Notes: generated by a model not told the origin, from the sequence alone. 64,000 bases of DNA from Meridianimarinicoccus aquatilis (GCF_004358675.1 NZ_SMZO01000014.1:22258-86257), one strand, 5' to 3'; positions 16,461-26,233 are shown, counted from the first letter of the stretch. Program-made: numbers and translations.

Positions 16461-19247
16461 TCAATGAGCGTCGCTCCAGTTCGAACCGGATCCAGCGTCT
16501 ACCGTCAGCGGGACGGTCAGATTGACTGCGGGCATTGATGCGTTTTCCATGATCTCGCGCACGCGTTGCGTGACTGTATCAACCGCCTCTGCATCCACCT
16601 CGAACAACAGTTCGTCGTGCACCTGTAGAAGCATGGTCGCCGGAAGATCTGCTATGGCGTCCGGCATACGGATCATTGCCCGCCGGATCACATCAGCCGC
16701 CGTACCTTGAATCGGCGCATTTATCGCCGCGCGTTTGGCAAAGCCAGCCCGCGGGCCACTGGCAGAAATCTCGGGTGTGTGGATCTTGCGGCCAAACAAC
16801 GTCTGCACAAAACCGTGTTCCTTGGCAAAGGCCGTCGTGTCGGCCATGTAATCCTTGATGCCGGGAAACCGTTCGAAATAGCGGTCAATGAATCCCTGCG
16901 CTTCGGCGCGCGGAATGCGTAGGTTTCGCGCCAGCCCAAAGCCGGAAATCCCATAAATGACCCCGAAATTGATCGCCTTTGCCTGACGGCGCACATCCGG
17001 CGTCATTTCGTCCAGCGGGACGTTGAACATCTCGGAGGCGGTCAGCGCGTGAATATCCTGCCCTTCGCGAAACGCCTGCTTCAACTCTTCGATCCCGGCG
17101 ATATGCGCCAAAATCCGCAACTCGATCTGGCTGTAATCCAGCGCGAGCAACACCTTGCCCTCTTCGGCAACAAACGCCTGTCGAATGCGCCGCCCCTCTT
17201 CGGACCGGATCGGGATATTTTGCAGGTTGGGGTCAGTCGATGCCAGCCGCCCGGTCGCCGCCCCGGCAATCGAATAGCTGGTGTGCACACGCCCGGTGTC
17301 TGGGTTGATATGGTCCTGAAGTGCGTCGGTATAGGTCGATTTCAGCTTTGACAGTTGCCGCCAATCCAGCACGCGGGCGGGCAAGTCGTATTCGGTGGCC
17401 AGATCTTCCAGCACATCGGCACCTGTGGCATACGCGCCCGTCTTGCCTTTTTTGCCACCGGTCAAACCCATCTTGTCGAACAGAATTTCTCCCAATTGCT
17501 TCGGGCTACCGACGTTGAAAGTCTCACCTGCAAGTTCGTGAATTTCAGCCTCTAGCCCGGCCATCTTCTGCGCAAAGGCCGAAGACATGCGGCTCAGCGT
17601 CTGGCGATCCACCTTGATGCCCGCGCGTTCCATGCCAGCCAGAACAGGGACCAGTGGGCGCTCCATCGTCTCATAAACGGTGGTCACTTTGGCAGTGTGC
17701 AGACGCGGCTTCAACGCGTGCCACAGGCGGAGCGTGATATCGGCATCCTCGGCCGCATAGGGCGCAGCTTTGTCGAGCGACACACGATCAAAGGTGATCG
17801 CGGACTTACCGGACCCCAGAAGCGGTTTGATCGGGATCGGCGTGTGATCCAGATAGCGCTCGCTCAGCGTGTCCATCCCGTGCCCGTGCAACCCGGCATG
17901 CTGCGCATAAGAGATCAACATCGTGTCGTCGATTGGAGCCACATTTATGCCAAAACGCCAAAGGATCTTGGCGTCATACTTCATGTTTTGGCCGATTTTC
18001 AGAATCGAGGGGTCTTCCAGAACGGGTTTGAGCATCTCGATACAGGTGTCGAAATCCATCTGCCCTTCAGCCAAATCGTCGGAGCCAAACAGATCATCCC
18101 TGTCGGCGGCCTTGTGGCGCAGCGGGATGTAGCAGGCGCGCCCAATTTCAACGGCAAGGCTGACGCCCACCAAATCAGCGCGCATATCGTCCAGCCCAGT
18201 GGTTTCGGTATCCACCGCGACCCAACCACGATCCACGATCCGGTCAATCCATACCTGCAACGCAGCCGCATCGCGGACCACCTCGTATTTGTCGGGATCA
18301 AATGGGACCACCTCTGCCTCGACCTGCGGCGCGGCCGGTTCAGGCACAGCCGGGGCGGCAACCCCCATCCGGTCACTGACCCGCTTGGTCAGGGTCCGGA
18401 ATTCCATTTCGGACAAAAATGCGAGCAGGGTTTCTGCGTCCGGGTCGCGCACTTCCAGATCATCCAGCGTGAAAGGCAGCGTCATCGACGTATCCAGCCG
18501 CACCAATTCACGCGAAAGGCGGATCTGGTCAGCATGATCAATCAGGGTCTGCCGACGCTTTGGCTGTTTGATTTCGCCAGCACGTTCCAACAGCGTATCG
18601 AGATCGCCATATTCGTTGATCAACAGCGCGGCCGTCTTGATGCCGATACCGGGTGCGCCGGGCACATTATCGACGCTGTCGCCGGCCAATGCTTGGACGT
18701 CAACAACACGGTCAGGACCAACGCCAAACTTGGCTTCAACCCCTTCCACATCAATGCGCAGGTTCTTCATTGCATCCAGCATCTCGACGCCCCCGCCAAC
18801 AAGCTGCATCAAATCCTTGTCTGAACTGATGATCGTGACACGCCCGCCTGCTTCGCGCGCCTGACACGACAGGGTCGCGATGATATCGTCCGCCTCGAAC
18901 CCTTCCAGTTCCTCGCAAGCCACATTAAAGGCACGGGTTGCATCCCGTGTCAGGGGGATCTGCGGGCGAAGATCTTCGGGCATCGCATCGCGGTTAGCCT
19001 TGTACTGATCGTACAGGTCATTGCGAAACGTGTGGCTGCCCTTGTCAAAGATCACCGCCGCATGGGTGGGCGCATCCGGCCCGTCGTTGCCGTCGATGTA
19101 GCGCAGTAGCATATTGCAAAAGCCCGAGACCGCCCCGACGGGCAGCCCGTCGGACTTTCGCGTAAGCGGCGGCAGCGCGTGATAGGCCCTGAAAATAAAG
19201 GCCGACCCGTCGATAAGATGAAGGTGGTGTCCCTTGCCGAATGCCAT
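16461..19247 (-). CDS. polA: DNA polymerase I
   Basis: 928 residues with all three domains. The 5' nuclease domain covers about 1-290 (LIDGSAFIFRAYHALPP, GFEADDIIATL). A 3'-5' proofreading domain at about 325-510 keeps its acidic motif VAVDTETTGLDDM. The A-family polymerase domain covers about 550-928, with motif A LALDYSQIELRILAHIAG, motif B RRQAKAINFGVIYGISG and motif C LQVHDELLFEV. It fills gaps left by RNA primers and repair. A single gene reading towards the small RNA locus; full length and intact. Confidence 0.98.
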   Translation of the reverse strand: MAFGKGHHLHLIDGSAFIFRAYHALPPLTRKSDGLPVGAVSGFCNMLLRYIDGNDGPDAPTHAAVIFDKGSHTFRNDLYDQYKANRDAMPEDLRPQIPLTRDATRAFNVACEELEGFEADDIIATLSCQAREAGGRVTIISSDKDLMQLVGGGVEMLDAMKNLRIDVEGVEAKFGVGPDRVVDVQALAGDSVDNVPGAPGIGIKTAALLINEYGDLDTLLERAGEIKQPKRRQTLIDHADQIRLSRELVRLDTSMTLPFTLDDLEVRDPDAETLLAFLSEMEFRTLTKRVSDRMGVAAPAVPEPAAPQVEAEVVPFDPDKYEVVRDAAALQVWIDRIVDRGWVAVDTETTGLDDMRADLVGVSLAVEIGRACYIPLRHKAADRDDLFGSDDLAEGQMDFDTCIEMLKPVLEDPSILKIGQNMKYDAKILWRFGINVAPIDDTMLISYAQHAGLHGHGMDTLSERYLDHTPIPIKPLLGSGKSAITFDRVSLDKAAPYAAEDADITLRLWHALKPRLHTAKVTTVYETMERPLVPVLAGMERAGIKVDRQTLSRMSSAFAQKMAGLEAEIHELAGETFNVGSPKQLGEILFDKMGLTGGKKGKTGAYATGADVLEDLATEYDLPARVLDWRQLSKLKSTYTDALQDHINPDTGRVHTSYSIAGAATGRLASTDPNLQNIPIRSEEGRRIRQAFVAEEGKVLLALDYSQIELRILAHIAGIEELKQAFREGQDIHALTASEMFNVPLDEMTPDVRRQAKAINFGVIYGISGFGLARNLRIPRAEAQGFIDRYFERFPGIKDYMADTTAFAKEHGFVQTLFGRKIHTPEISASGPRAGFAKRAAINAPIQGTAADVIRRAMIRMPDAIADLPATMLLQVHDELLFEVDAEAVDTVTQRVREIMENASMPAVNLTVPLTVDAGSGSNWSDAH

Positions 19248-19331
19248 GCCGCGTTCCCGTCCGTGCCAAAACTGCCTGCTGCTACTTAATCGCAGTCGGC
19301 AAGCTTGGCGAACAGGTTTTCCGGCTATGGA

Positions 19332-19523
19332 TTAGTCGGCGTCTGCGATCTTGTCCGCAAAGCTGCTGTGGATGATCTTCTTGTCGCAGTAGCCACATTC
19401 GACCCAACCTTTGTCCTTCGGGATCGAATACCACACGCGGGGGTGGCCAAGTGCGCCTTCGCCGCCATCGCACGCCACGCGCCAGGCATCGACAATCTCG
19501 GTCTCGGGGGGGGCGATGGGCAT
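19332..19523 (-). CDS. Small zinc-finger protein (zf-CHCC / NDUFS6-like)
   Basis: 63 residues. The pattern [23 protein letters not shown] provides His and a CxxC pair; with Cys18 in VACDGG this gives the Cys/His/Cys/Cys set of the zf-CHCC domain. In mitochondria and alphaproteobacteria the domain occurs in the complex I subunit NDUFS6 and its relatives, so a link to respiratory complex I is possible. AGGAC lies upstream of the ATG at 19523. It stands alone between polA and an ABC gene of opposite strand. Confidence 0.85.
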   Translation of the reverse strand: MPIAPPETEIVDAWRVACDGGEGALGHPRVWYSIPKDKGWVECGYCDKKIIHSSFADKIADAD

Positions 19524-19672
19524 GGGCGTCCTCTCTTGATGGCTCGCTTAGGGATATCTGTCGGCCTAGCGGTTGCCGCAGGCCAAAGGGCAGCATAGAT
19601 CATGGCATACAATACAAATCCGCTGCGTCGCGGCAAGCCCGCCATGGGCGCGTAACAAGCACGAGGGCCAAG

Positions 19673-20602
19673 ATGTCACAGAATGCGATCGAATTCAAAG
19701 GCGTGACAAAGACCTATGCCGGTCAGGGAAAGTCTGGCCCCAAGCACGCGCTCAAGGGGATCGACCTGACCATTCCGGCGGGGTCCATTTTTGGACTCTT
19801 GGGGCCGAACGGTGCCGGCAAGTCAACGATGATCAACATACTGGCCGGGCTGGTCAACAAGACCAGTGGCAAAGTCGGGATCTGGGGATTCGATCAGGAC
19901 GTGAACCCAAGGCAATCGCGCGCCGCCATCGGGGTGATGCCCCAGGAATTGAACCTTGATCCATTCTTTTCGCCACGCGGCGCACTGGAGGTTCAGGCCG
20001 GTTTGTACGGTGTTCCGAAATCCGAACGCCGTACTGATGAAATTCTTGAGATGATCGGCCTGACCGACAAGGCAGATGCCTATGCCCGTTCACTGTCAGG
20101 GGGCATGCGGCGGCGGCTTTTGCTCGGGAAGGCGTTGGTGCACCGGCCACATATCCTCGTGCTTGATGAACCCACTGCCGGTGTGGACATCGAATTGCGC
20201 CAGATGTTGTGGCGCAACGTCCGGCGACTGAACGAGGAAGACGGGATGACCATCATTCTGACCACCCACTATCTCGAAGAAGCGCAGCAGATGTGTGACG
20301 AGATTGCCATCATCAATCATGGCGAAATGGTTGTGCGCGACACGACCGCAAATCTGCTTGGCCGGTTGGATGCAAAAACGCTCGTGATCACACCTGAAGC
20401 CGAACCGAGCCACCTGCCGACCATTGAAGGCGTCAAGATCAGCCAGCGACCCGGTGGTAAAATTGCCTTTGATTTCAACCGCAGCGCCACAACGCCCGGC
20501 GCCATTCTCGACGCTGTGCGCGATGCTGGTATCTCACTGCGGGACGTCGCGACCGAAGAACCGGATTTGGAGGACGTGTTCCTCGCTCTGACGCATTCGT
20601 AA
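19673..20602 (+). CDS. ABC-2 type transporter ATP-binding protein
   Basis: A 309-residue ATPase: Walker A GPNGAGKST at about 46, signature LSGGMRRR, Walker B LVLDEPTAGVD, and the H-loop in TILTTHYLEEAQQM. The C-terminal extension and the D-loop type match the YadG/NatA-like exporters that work with a separate ABC-2 permease. No permease gene lies nearby; the next gene is on the opposite strand, so the partner must be elsewhere. A long open frame starts at 19451, but GAGGG seven bases before the ATG at 19673 fixes the start. Confidence 0.92.
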   Translation: MSQNAIEFKGVTKTYAGQGKSGPKHALKGIDLTIPAGSIFGLLGPNGAGKSTMINILAGLVNKTSGKVGIWGFDQDVNPRQSRAAIGVMPQELNLDPFFSPRGALEVQAGLYGVPKSERRTDEILEMIGLTDKADAYARSLSGGMRRRLLLGKALVHRPHILVLDEPTAGVDIELRQMLWRNVRRLNEEDGMTIILTTHYLEEAQQMCDEIAIINHGEMVVRDTTANLLGRLDAKTLVITPEAEPSHLPTIEGVKISQRPGGKIAFDFNRSATTPGAILDAVRDAGISLRDVATEEPDLEDVFLALTHS

Positions 20603-20641
20603 AGTTTGATGGGTGGTGTTTACCCTTGGTAACACGCTTGG

Positions 20642-21079
20642 TCAGGCCCTGCGTTTGTCTACGGGCACTGCGTCGATAATCAGATCATCATCCCATTTCG
20701 AAACTGTCGCGCTGTGTTGCTGATCTGCGCTCAAGTCTGCGTCCCAAACGGTGAAGACGTCGTCTGAACTGTACATTGCAGGTTCGGATTGACCGAGCTG
20801 CGCCGCAACATGTTCGCGCCACGCCCCATAGCAGACAGCGAGGATCACGCAGGTCAGGGACCCGGCCCAGCCGATCAACAGCGAGGCGACCGCACTATAG
20901 CCAAAAAGCAGGGACAGAATGCAGAAGCCTGCCAAAAACCCAAAGCCCAGAACAACAATCGCCACTGGCCCGCCCCGTGTCTGCGCCTCTTCCCACTCTT
21001 CATTGTCGCCGCTGACAAAGCGGCGGGTGGCTTGCCCTTTTGGGGGGGTGCGCATGTGTTTTGCGGGTTTGGCGGACAT
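20642..21079 (-). CDS. Membrane protein of unknown function
   Basis: 145 residues: a basic N-terminus, two adjacent membrane segments (about 39-62 and 65-86, with GGPVAIVVLGFGFLAGF) and an acidic soluble C-terminal tail of about 60 residues (YSSDDVFTVWDADLSADQQ). No domain recognised. It is convergent with the ABC ATPase gene, 39 bases apart. It is probably real, because the topology is clean and no better frame uses this DNA. Confidence 0.65.
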   Translation of the reverse strand: MSAKPAKHMRTPPKGQATRRFVSGDNEEWEEAQTRGGPVAIVVLGFGFLAGFCILSLLFGYSAVASLLIGWAGSLTCVILAVCYGAWREHVAAQLGQSEPAMYSSDDVFTVWDADLSADQQHSATVSKWDDDLIIDAVPVDKRRA

Positions 21080-21189
21080 AAGTCATACCTTTTGTGATGT
21101 TCCTCATAACCACATCGCACATCGCGCATCGCGGCAAAACGAAATTGAGATGCCACGCTTAACATATTAAAATTGCTGAAATTTTTTGA

Positions 21190-22176
21190 CTATTTTGCGA
21201 CGCGCAGAACGATCTTTCCGATGTGTTTGCTGCTTTCCATCAACGCATGAGCCTTTGCCGCTTCGGTCAGGTCAAAGGTGCTGTCGATCAGCGGCGCGAA
21301 CCGGCCACCAGCAATCATTGGCCAGACCCGAGCTTCGATGTCTTCCGCAATTCGCGCCTTGGCGACATCCGATTGCGGCCGCAAGGTTGACCCTGTGATG
21401 GTCAACCGGCGCAACATGATCTGGGCGAAATTCAACTCGACTTTCGGGCTTTCCAGAAACGCAATCTGAACCAACCGCCCATCATTTGCCAACGCCTTGA
21501 TGTTACGCGGTATGTAGCTGCCGCCGACCATATCAAGGATCAGGTTTGCCCCGCCTTCCGCCCGCAAGACCTCCACATAGTCTGCCTCGTGGTAGTTGAT
21601 CGCCTGCTCTGCCCCAAGTTTTTCACAAACTGCACACTTTTCAGCGGATCCCGCTGTCGCAAAGACCCGTGCCCCAAGAGCCGTCGCAATTTGGATCGCA
21701 GTCGTTCCAATGCCGGACGATCCACCATGAACTAAAAACCGTTCCCCCGCTTGCAACCCGCCGCGCATGACCACATTGGACCAAACCGTGAAACAGGTCT
21801 CGGGAAGGCAAGCTGCCATGCGCAAATCCAGCCCGGCTGGAATTGGCAGTGCGTGCGCTGCGGGCGTGGTGACATACTCAGCATATCCACCGCCGGGCAA
21901 CAGGGCGCAGACCTGATCACCCGGTTTGTACCGACTGACCGCAGCGCCAACTGCCACAACTTCGCCCGATGCTTCTAGCCCCGGCAAATCGGACGCGCCC
22001 GGCGGTGCCTTATACGCGCCCGCCCGTTGCAAGGCATCTGGTCGGTTCACCCCCGCAAAGGCCACCTTGATCAGGATTTCGTCGGCCTTTGGCTCTGGCA
22101 CCTGACGCGTCACAGGCACCAAAACCTCCGGACCGCCGGGTTTGGAAATTTCTATCGCATGCATGGTCTTAGTCAT
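21190..22176 (-). CDS. NAD(P)H quinone oxidoreductase (PIG3/zeta-crystallin type)
   Basis: A 328-residue medium-chain reductase without the zinc-binding cysteines of true alcohol dehydrogenases. It has the N-terminal GroES-like domain (FAGVNRPDALQRAGAYKAPPG, seen in parts) and a Rossmann fold with the NADPH motif VHGGSSGIGTTAIQIA at about 150-165. The PIG3/TP53I3-like subgroup reduces quinones with NADPH. It lies 40 bases downstream of the small periplasmic-protein gene on the same strand and may be cotranscribed. Physiological substrate unknown. Confidence 0.9.
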   Translation of the reverse strand: MTKTMHAIEISKPGGPEVLVPVTRQVPEPKADEILIKVAFAGVNRPDALQRAGAYKAPPGASDLPGLEASGEVVAVGAAVSRYKPGDQVCALLPGGGYAEYVTTPAAHALPIPAGLDLRMAACLPETCFTVWSNVVMRGGLQAGERFLVHGGSSGIGTTAIQIATALGARVFATAGSAEKCAVCEKLGAEQAINYHEADYVEVLRAEGGANLILDMVGGSYIPRNIKALANDGRLVQIAFLESPKVELNFAQIMLRRLTITGSTLRPQSDVAKARIAEDIEARVWPMIAGGRFAPLIDSTFDLTEAAKAHALMESSKHIGKIVLRVAK

Positions 22177-22215
22177 TTCAGCATAACATCCAATGAATGT
22201 TCCTTGCGCAACCCG

Positions 22216-22800
22216 TTACTGCAATAGCCGCGACAGTGTTGGTTGGTCTGGCAAACCGGTTTGCTCCAGTTGTTCTGCCATCTGATAGGCCGCCAACGCA
22301 TCCGACAAGCCCGTCTCGCCAGACCCCGGCGCGTACCCGGCTGCGGCCAGCGCAGCACGCACTTGCGCCAAAACCGGCCTGTAGACAAAAACCACGGACC
22401 CGTCATTTTGCAGCGTAACCAAGTCTGCTTCATCGGTGAGGGCGCGCGGCAGGAGGTAAGCAATCAGTTCCTGCGCGCCCCGCTCCACGATCTCTTCCGG
22501 ATGCGCGGCGCAATACTGTTCGAGCAGTCCCAACAACAGGCCCGGCGATTGCCAAGCCGTCAGGTCAAAGATATCCGGCATGAACCGGTTATGCGCGGTC
22601 AGATACCCGGTCAGCCACGCCGCAGACAGTTGACGCTGCAGACCTTCTGGCTCCCATTCGGTGAACGCGGCACAACTTGCACGGCCCGGCCCCTCGACCA
22701 CATAGGGCATTTCTTGCGCCGACGCTGACTGGGCAAGCATGCTCAGGAGAAGCGTCAGCGCAGAAATCGCCTTCCACATCGCTGTCTGGCGACGTCTCAC
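22216..22800 (-). CDS. Periplasmic protein with C-terminal peptidoglycan-binding-like repeat
   Basis: 194 residues from a GTG at 22800 that overlaps the preceding stop (GTGA); an ATG at 22779 is an alternative. A signal peptide (LLLSMLAQSASA) leads a domain with two conserved-looking cysteines and the pattern SAAWLTGYLTAHNRFMPD, resembling Rap1a/HdeA-like small periplasmic proteins. The last 55 residues (VRAALAAAGYAPGSG, ALAAYQMAEQL, GLPDQPTLSRLL) match the layout of PG_binding_1 repeats. Translational coupling to the VPLPA surface protein suggests a shared role at the envelope. Confidence 0.72.
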   Translation of the reverse strand: MRRRQTAMWKAISALTLLLSMLAQSASAQEMPYVVEGPGRASCAAFTEWEPEGLQRQLSAAWLTGYLTAHNRFMPDIFDLTAWQSPGLLLGLLEQYCAAHPEEIVERGAQELIAYLLPRALTDEADLVTLQNDGSVVFVYRPVLAQVRAALAAAGYAPGSGETGLSDALAAYQMAEQLEQTGLPDQPTLSRLLQ

Positions 22801-24116
22801 GCCACGCGGCGTTTGCGGCGCGACAGCACACCAAGACCGCCCAAACCGGCCAGCATCAACGCTGCGGCAGGCGGCAACGGAACCGCGGCATCCGTGTCAA
22901 CGACAATGGCCGTCTGCGTCAGGTTCGACGTTGAACCGGTCCCAGAGAACATGAATCCCGCGACAAAGGTTGTGATGTTATCGGGGTCAAGCATCAGCGC
23001 CTCGCTGATCCCCAGCACCTCGAAAGTGGTTACGTTCGTGTAACCCTCGGCGACGAAATCCAGCACTTCACCCGGCAAAAGGCTAAAGGACGTTCCATCA
23101 GGAAGAACCAATGTGTAGCCGTCAGGATCGTTGACCGCGCTCAGCGTTGGCGCCTGAAACTTGGCCACGGTGCCGCCGTTTTCCAGAACATACGTGTATC
23201 CAACCGCGATTTCCGGATCGACGAATACGAAACCCGTTCCGGCCGAAGAGACGTCAAAACTGAAGCTGGGGCCGCCGGTCGCCCCGACCGTTGCCGTGGT
23301 CGGAAGCAGCGGCGCAGATTGACTAGAGCCATCTGCTGCGCCGAAACCGCTAAAACGAAGGGGATAGGTATCAGCTTCGCTCTCAATTATTTCTTCAAAT
23401 AGCTCGTCGCCGTCATCGCTTCTCACAATTTGTTCAAATGCCAACGACGAGACCAGAACCTCGTTGAAGTCCGGTATCGCGCCAACCGAGGTCTCAAACC
23501 AGTTTTCTGCTCCGGCAAGAAAAAGGACCATTCCGTCAGTGTCGATATGCAGTTGTGGGGCTTCTTCTGCAACCAGCGCGATCACGTCCAAACGCTCTCC
23601 GCCTACTCCAGCGACGATATCGTTCAGAGCGTAAACCGCTGTACTGGTGGTAACTAGGCTGCCAACGTTCCTGCCATCGGACACCGCCCGGAAGGTAGAT
23701 ACACCGCGTCTGCGGCCAAGAAACTGCGTGTCTTCTTCACCGGTTGACACAAGTCCGGTGTCGATTCCCAAAAGAAAATCAGCGTCGAATGTCCAAGTAC
23801 CCGTTACTGAACCCGTGCTGATAACATTGTAATCTTCTGAAACGGGAACATCGGTCGGTGACGAAGGAATCTGCGTGGGGTCAAACACGTCGATTTCCTC
23901 GGTCAGGATGCGGATGTGTTCGTCGAAGAAGATGTACGGGTCTGACAAAAATGGGTTGGGATCGCGATAGCCGGGATGCCCTTGCAGGGTGATAATATCC
24001 TGTGTCACCGCCTGAGTTGTTGTGACTTGAAATATTGATGCCGCGTTGGCCGGGCCAAAAGCCACCAAGCCACTTACGACCGTTAAAATTGCAGACCCGG
24101 CAATATTGCTTCTCAC
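22797..24116 (-). CDS. VPLPA-CTERM type surface protein
   Basis: A 439-residue exported protein. A signal peptide of about 25 residues is followed by a Thr/Asp-rich beta-type body with few cysteines. The C-terminus carries a sorting tail: VPLPPAAALMLAGLGGLG, then RRKRRVA. Such VPLPA/PEP-CTERM tails are recognised and cut by exosortase-type enzymes and occur on extracellular or biofilm proteins. The start is a GTG at 24116, six bases behind AGGAAC. No exosortase gene is in the window. The body itself is unrecognised. Confidence 0.8.
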   Translation of the reverse strand: MRSNIAGSAILTVVSGLVAFGPANAASIFQVTTTQAVTQDIITLQGHPGYRDPNPFLSDPYIFFDEHIRILTEEIDVFDPTQIPSSPTDVPVSEDYNVISTGSVTGTWTFDADFLLGIDTGLVSTGEEDTQFLGRRRGVSTFRAVSDGRNVGSLVTTSTAVYALNDIVAGVGGERLDVIALVAEEAPQLHIDTDGMVLFLAGAENWFETSVGAIPDFNEVLVSSLAFEQIVRSDDGDELFEEIIESEADTYPLRFSGFGAADGSSQSAPLLPTTATVGATGGPSFSFDVSSAGTGFVFVDPEIAVGYTYVLENGGTVAKFQAPTLSAVNDPDGYTLVLPDGTSFSLLPGEVLDFVAEGYTNVTTFEVLGISEALMLDPDNITTFVAGFMFSGTGSTSNLTQTAIVVDTDAAVPLPPAAALMLAGLGGLGVLSRRKRRVA

Positions 24117-24197
24117 TTTAATGTTCCTTTGTTTGAAAATTTCCTGATTTTCACCAGATCGCCCCCCGAAGGCTATGTTAACGGAACGTGAAAGTCA

Positions 24198-24899
24198 CTA
24201 CGGCCTTTGCCAAGAACCTGGCATGTCGGAGCGTGGCGTCTTTTTTGGGGCCTTTATCCAACCCAGCGCCCAGTCGGACCGAGACAGAAGCGGTTTGAGA
24301 AGGGAGTTTTCCCGCACCTTGGCCTTTGCCTTTTCAATCTGCATCACGTCATCAACCCGGCGGTCCAGAAACGCCCATGTCCGGGCGTGATCGTCGCTAT
24401 CGTCGCCCAGCCAATACAGAACCGTTGCAGAATAGACCCCGGCCAACGTTCCGCGTTTTGTGTACCAGTTGTAGTCTTCTGATTTGTCACCCAACACATC
24501 CCATATCCGGTCAACCGTGCCCCAAACCAGCTTTGCGCCATCCCCCGCGTACATCGGCAACGCGAACAAAGTACTGCCCCGGCGCACCAATTCCTTGTCC
24601 TCTACCGCTTCAAGCCGGAACCGGACGGCCGCCGCGACCCGGTCGCGAAACCGCATTTCGCTAAGGTCAGCCATGCGAAGGCGACGCCCCATCTCATCAT
24701 CCCCTGCTTTATGATAGGCAATGGCAAGATCGACAGCGCCGCGCGGGCACACAGCATCGGCAGTTGCCTGATCAATCTTTGCATCCGCACTCGCCATGCG
24801 AAACGCCTTGTGCGACCACCCGTCAAAAGGGACATGCGGGGTGATTGCGCCCAAAAGGCGGGCGGTCACTGTGTCTTGCTGGGAAGCATCCTGGGTCAT
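24198..24899 (-). CDS. coq9: Ubiquinone biosynthesis protein COQ9
   Basis: 233 residues of the TetR-like COQ9 fold. The C-terminal lipid-binding part contains WYTKRGTLAGVYSATVLYWLGDDSDD and DRRVDDVMQIEKAK, both typical of alphaproteobacterial and mitochondrial COQ9. COQ9 presents quinone intermediates to the hydroxylase COQ7. GGAG five bases before the ATG at 24899 is preferred over a longer frame. It is divergent from rpsU, a common alphaproteobacterial arrangement. Confidence 0.93.
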   Translation of the reverse strand: MTQDASQQDTVTARLLGAITPHVPFDGWSHKAFRMASADAKIDQATADAVCPRGAVDLAIAYHKAGDDEMGRRLRMADLSEMRFRDRVAAAVRFRLEAVEDKELVRRGSTLFALPMYAGDGAKLVWGTVDRIWDVLGDKSEDYNWYTKRGTLAGVYSATVLYWLGDDSDDHARTWAFLDRRVDDVMQIEKAKAKVRENSLLKPLLSRSDWALGWIKAPKKTPRSDMPGSWQRP

Positions 24900-25024
24900 G
24901 ATTTCTCCTGCGTTGGACCGGTTGTTGGCCTTGGTTGGCTGTATGGACAAACTAGGTGGCCTTTGCTATACGGCCACTTCCTGCAATTCATGCAATCTTT
25001 AACCTAGAAAGGTGGTGACACCAC

Positions 25025-25231
25025 ATGCAGGTCAGTGTCCGCGACAACAATGTTGATCAAGCGCTCCGTGCGCTCAAGAAAAAGCTCCAGCGCGAAGGCG
25101 TTTTCCGTGAAATGAAGCTCAAGCAGCATTTCGAGAAGCCGTCCGAGAAAAAAGCGCGCGAGAAGGCAGAGGCGATTCGCCGTGCCCGTAAGCTCGCACG
25201 CAAGAAAGCTCAGCGCGAAGGGCTTCTCTGA
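25025..25231 (+). CDS. rpsU: 30S ribosomal protein S21
   Basis: 68 residues starting [20 protein letters not shown], with the basic helix-rich C-terminus ([19 protein letters not shown]) expected for S21. S21 sits near the 3' end of 16S rRNA and assists initiation. AAGGTGG lies before the ATG. It is monocistronic, closed by a strong terminator at 25274. Confidence 0.97.
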   Translation: MQVSVRDNNVDQALRALKKKLQREGVFREMKLKQHFEKPSEKKAREKAEAIRRARKLARKKAQREGLL

Positions 25232-25273
25232 AGCTTCGACATCGCAGACTGACGGCACGTGTCGTCCTACACG

Positions 25274-25309
25274 AAACCCCCGTGACGCTTGTCCGGGGGT
25301 TTTGCTTTT
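25274..25309 (+). terminator. Rho-independent terminator of rpsU
   Basis: Stem ACCCCCG (25276-25282) / CGGGGGT (25294-25300) with an 11-base loop, followed by TTTTGCTTTT. It lies 45 bases past the rpsU stop. Confidence 0.9.
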
Positions 25310-25430
25310 GTGAGGCGCAGAAATGCTGCGCGCCCTTGAACAGGGGCACCCCACTTCACGCACAGGCGATGACCTTGGGGTGACGCGTTTCGGGACTTAT
25401 CTGTAAGGATCAAGCCAACAAGGAAAATCC

Positions 25431-26132
25431 ATGTCAGCCCTTTCAGACTTCCCGATTACCGCCCGCTGGCCCGCACAGCATCCCGACCGCATCCAGCTTT
25501 ATTCCTTCCCGACCCCGAACGGCGTGAAGGTATCCATCGCGTTGGAGGAACTGGGCCTGCCCTACGAAGCGCACAAGGTCACGTTGTCGGACGCGGATGT
25601 GAAATCCGACGCCTTCCTGTCGCTCAACCCCAACAACAAGATCCCCGCGATCATCGACCCCGACGGTCCCGACGGCGCGCCGCTGGCACTTTTCGAATCC
25701 GGCGCGATCCTGATCTATCTGGCGGAAAAGGCGGGAGCCCTGATCGGCAACACGCCTGCAGAACGATACGAGGTCTTACAATGGCTGATGTTCCAGATGG
25801 GCGGGGTTGGCCCGATGCTGGGACAACTTGGGTATTTCTATGCGTTCAAGGGATCTGAAATTGAAGATGCCCGCCCGCGTGAACGCTATATCGGCGAGGC
25901 GCGCCGCCTACTTGCCGTTGTGGAAAAGCAACTGTCTGGGCGCGATTGGATGACAGGGGAATTCACCATTGCCGACATCGCCATAGGGCCGTGGCTCACC
26001 GCCATCGAAAAAACCTATAAAGCGGGTGACGTAACCGGCATCAGGGACTTGCCCAATGTTCAGGCCTATCTGGCACGATTTGCAGCACGGCCCGCGGTGC
26101 AAGCAGGATGTTCTGTTCCGCCGCGCGATTGA
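25431..26132 (+). CDS. Glutathione S-transferase, YghU/YfcG (Nu) type
   Basis: 233 residues. The thioredoxin-like N-domain starts IQLYSFPTPNGVKVSIALEELGLPYE; the TPNGxK pattern is that of YfcG/YghU-type transferases with disulfide-bond reductase activity. LNPNNKIPAI and ESGAILIYLAEK form the glutathione site. The C-terminal helical domain follows (FTIADIAIGPWLTAIE). Soluble cytoplasmic enzyme, probably for redox or peroxide defence. Monocistronic, convergent with rplT. Confidence 0.92.
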   Translation: MSALSDFPITARWPAQHPDRIQLYSFPTPNGVKVSIALEELGLPYEAHKVTLSDADVKSDAFLSLNPNNKIPAIIDPDGPDGAPLALFESGAILIYLAEKAGALIGNTPAERYEVLQWLMFQMGGVGPMLGQLGYFYAFKGSEIEDARPRERYIGEARRLLAVVEKQLSGRDWMTGEFTIADIAIGPWLTAIEKTYKAGDVTGIRDLPNVQAYLARFAARPAVQAGCSVPPRD

Positions 26133-26195
26133 CAGGCCCATGATCAAGGCAACGTTCGGGGCTCAACCTAAGCACCGCGCACTTCAGACCCTAAG

Positions 26196-26233
26196 CAAAA
26201 GAAAACCGCCGCTCGGACAAATCCGAACGGCGG
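26196..26233 (-). terminator. Rho-independent terminator of rpmI-rplT
   Basis: On the reverse strand a stem of 12 bases with one mismatch (CCGCCG-x-TCGGA / TCCGA-x-CGGCGG) closes a 4-base loop and is followed by UUUUCUUUU. It lies 28 bases past the rplT stop. Confidence 0.9.

Noticed and set aside
17697..18824. 375-codon forward frame inside polA
   Set aside because: Antisense shadow; polA motifs run through the whole region on the other strand.
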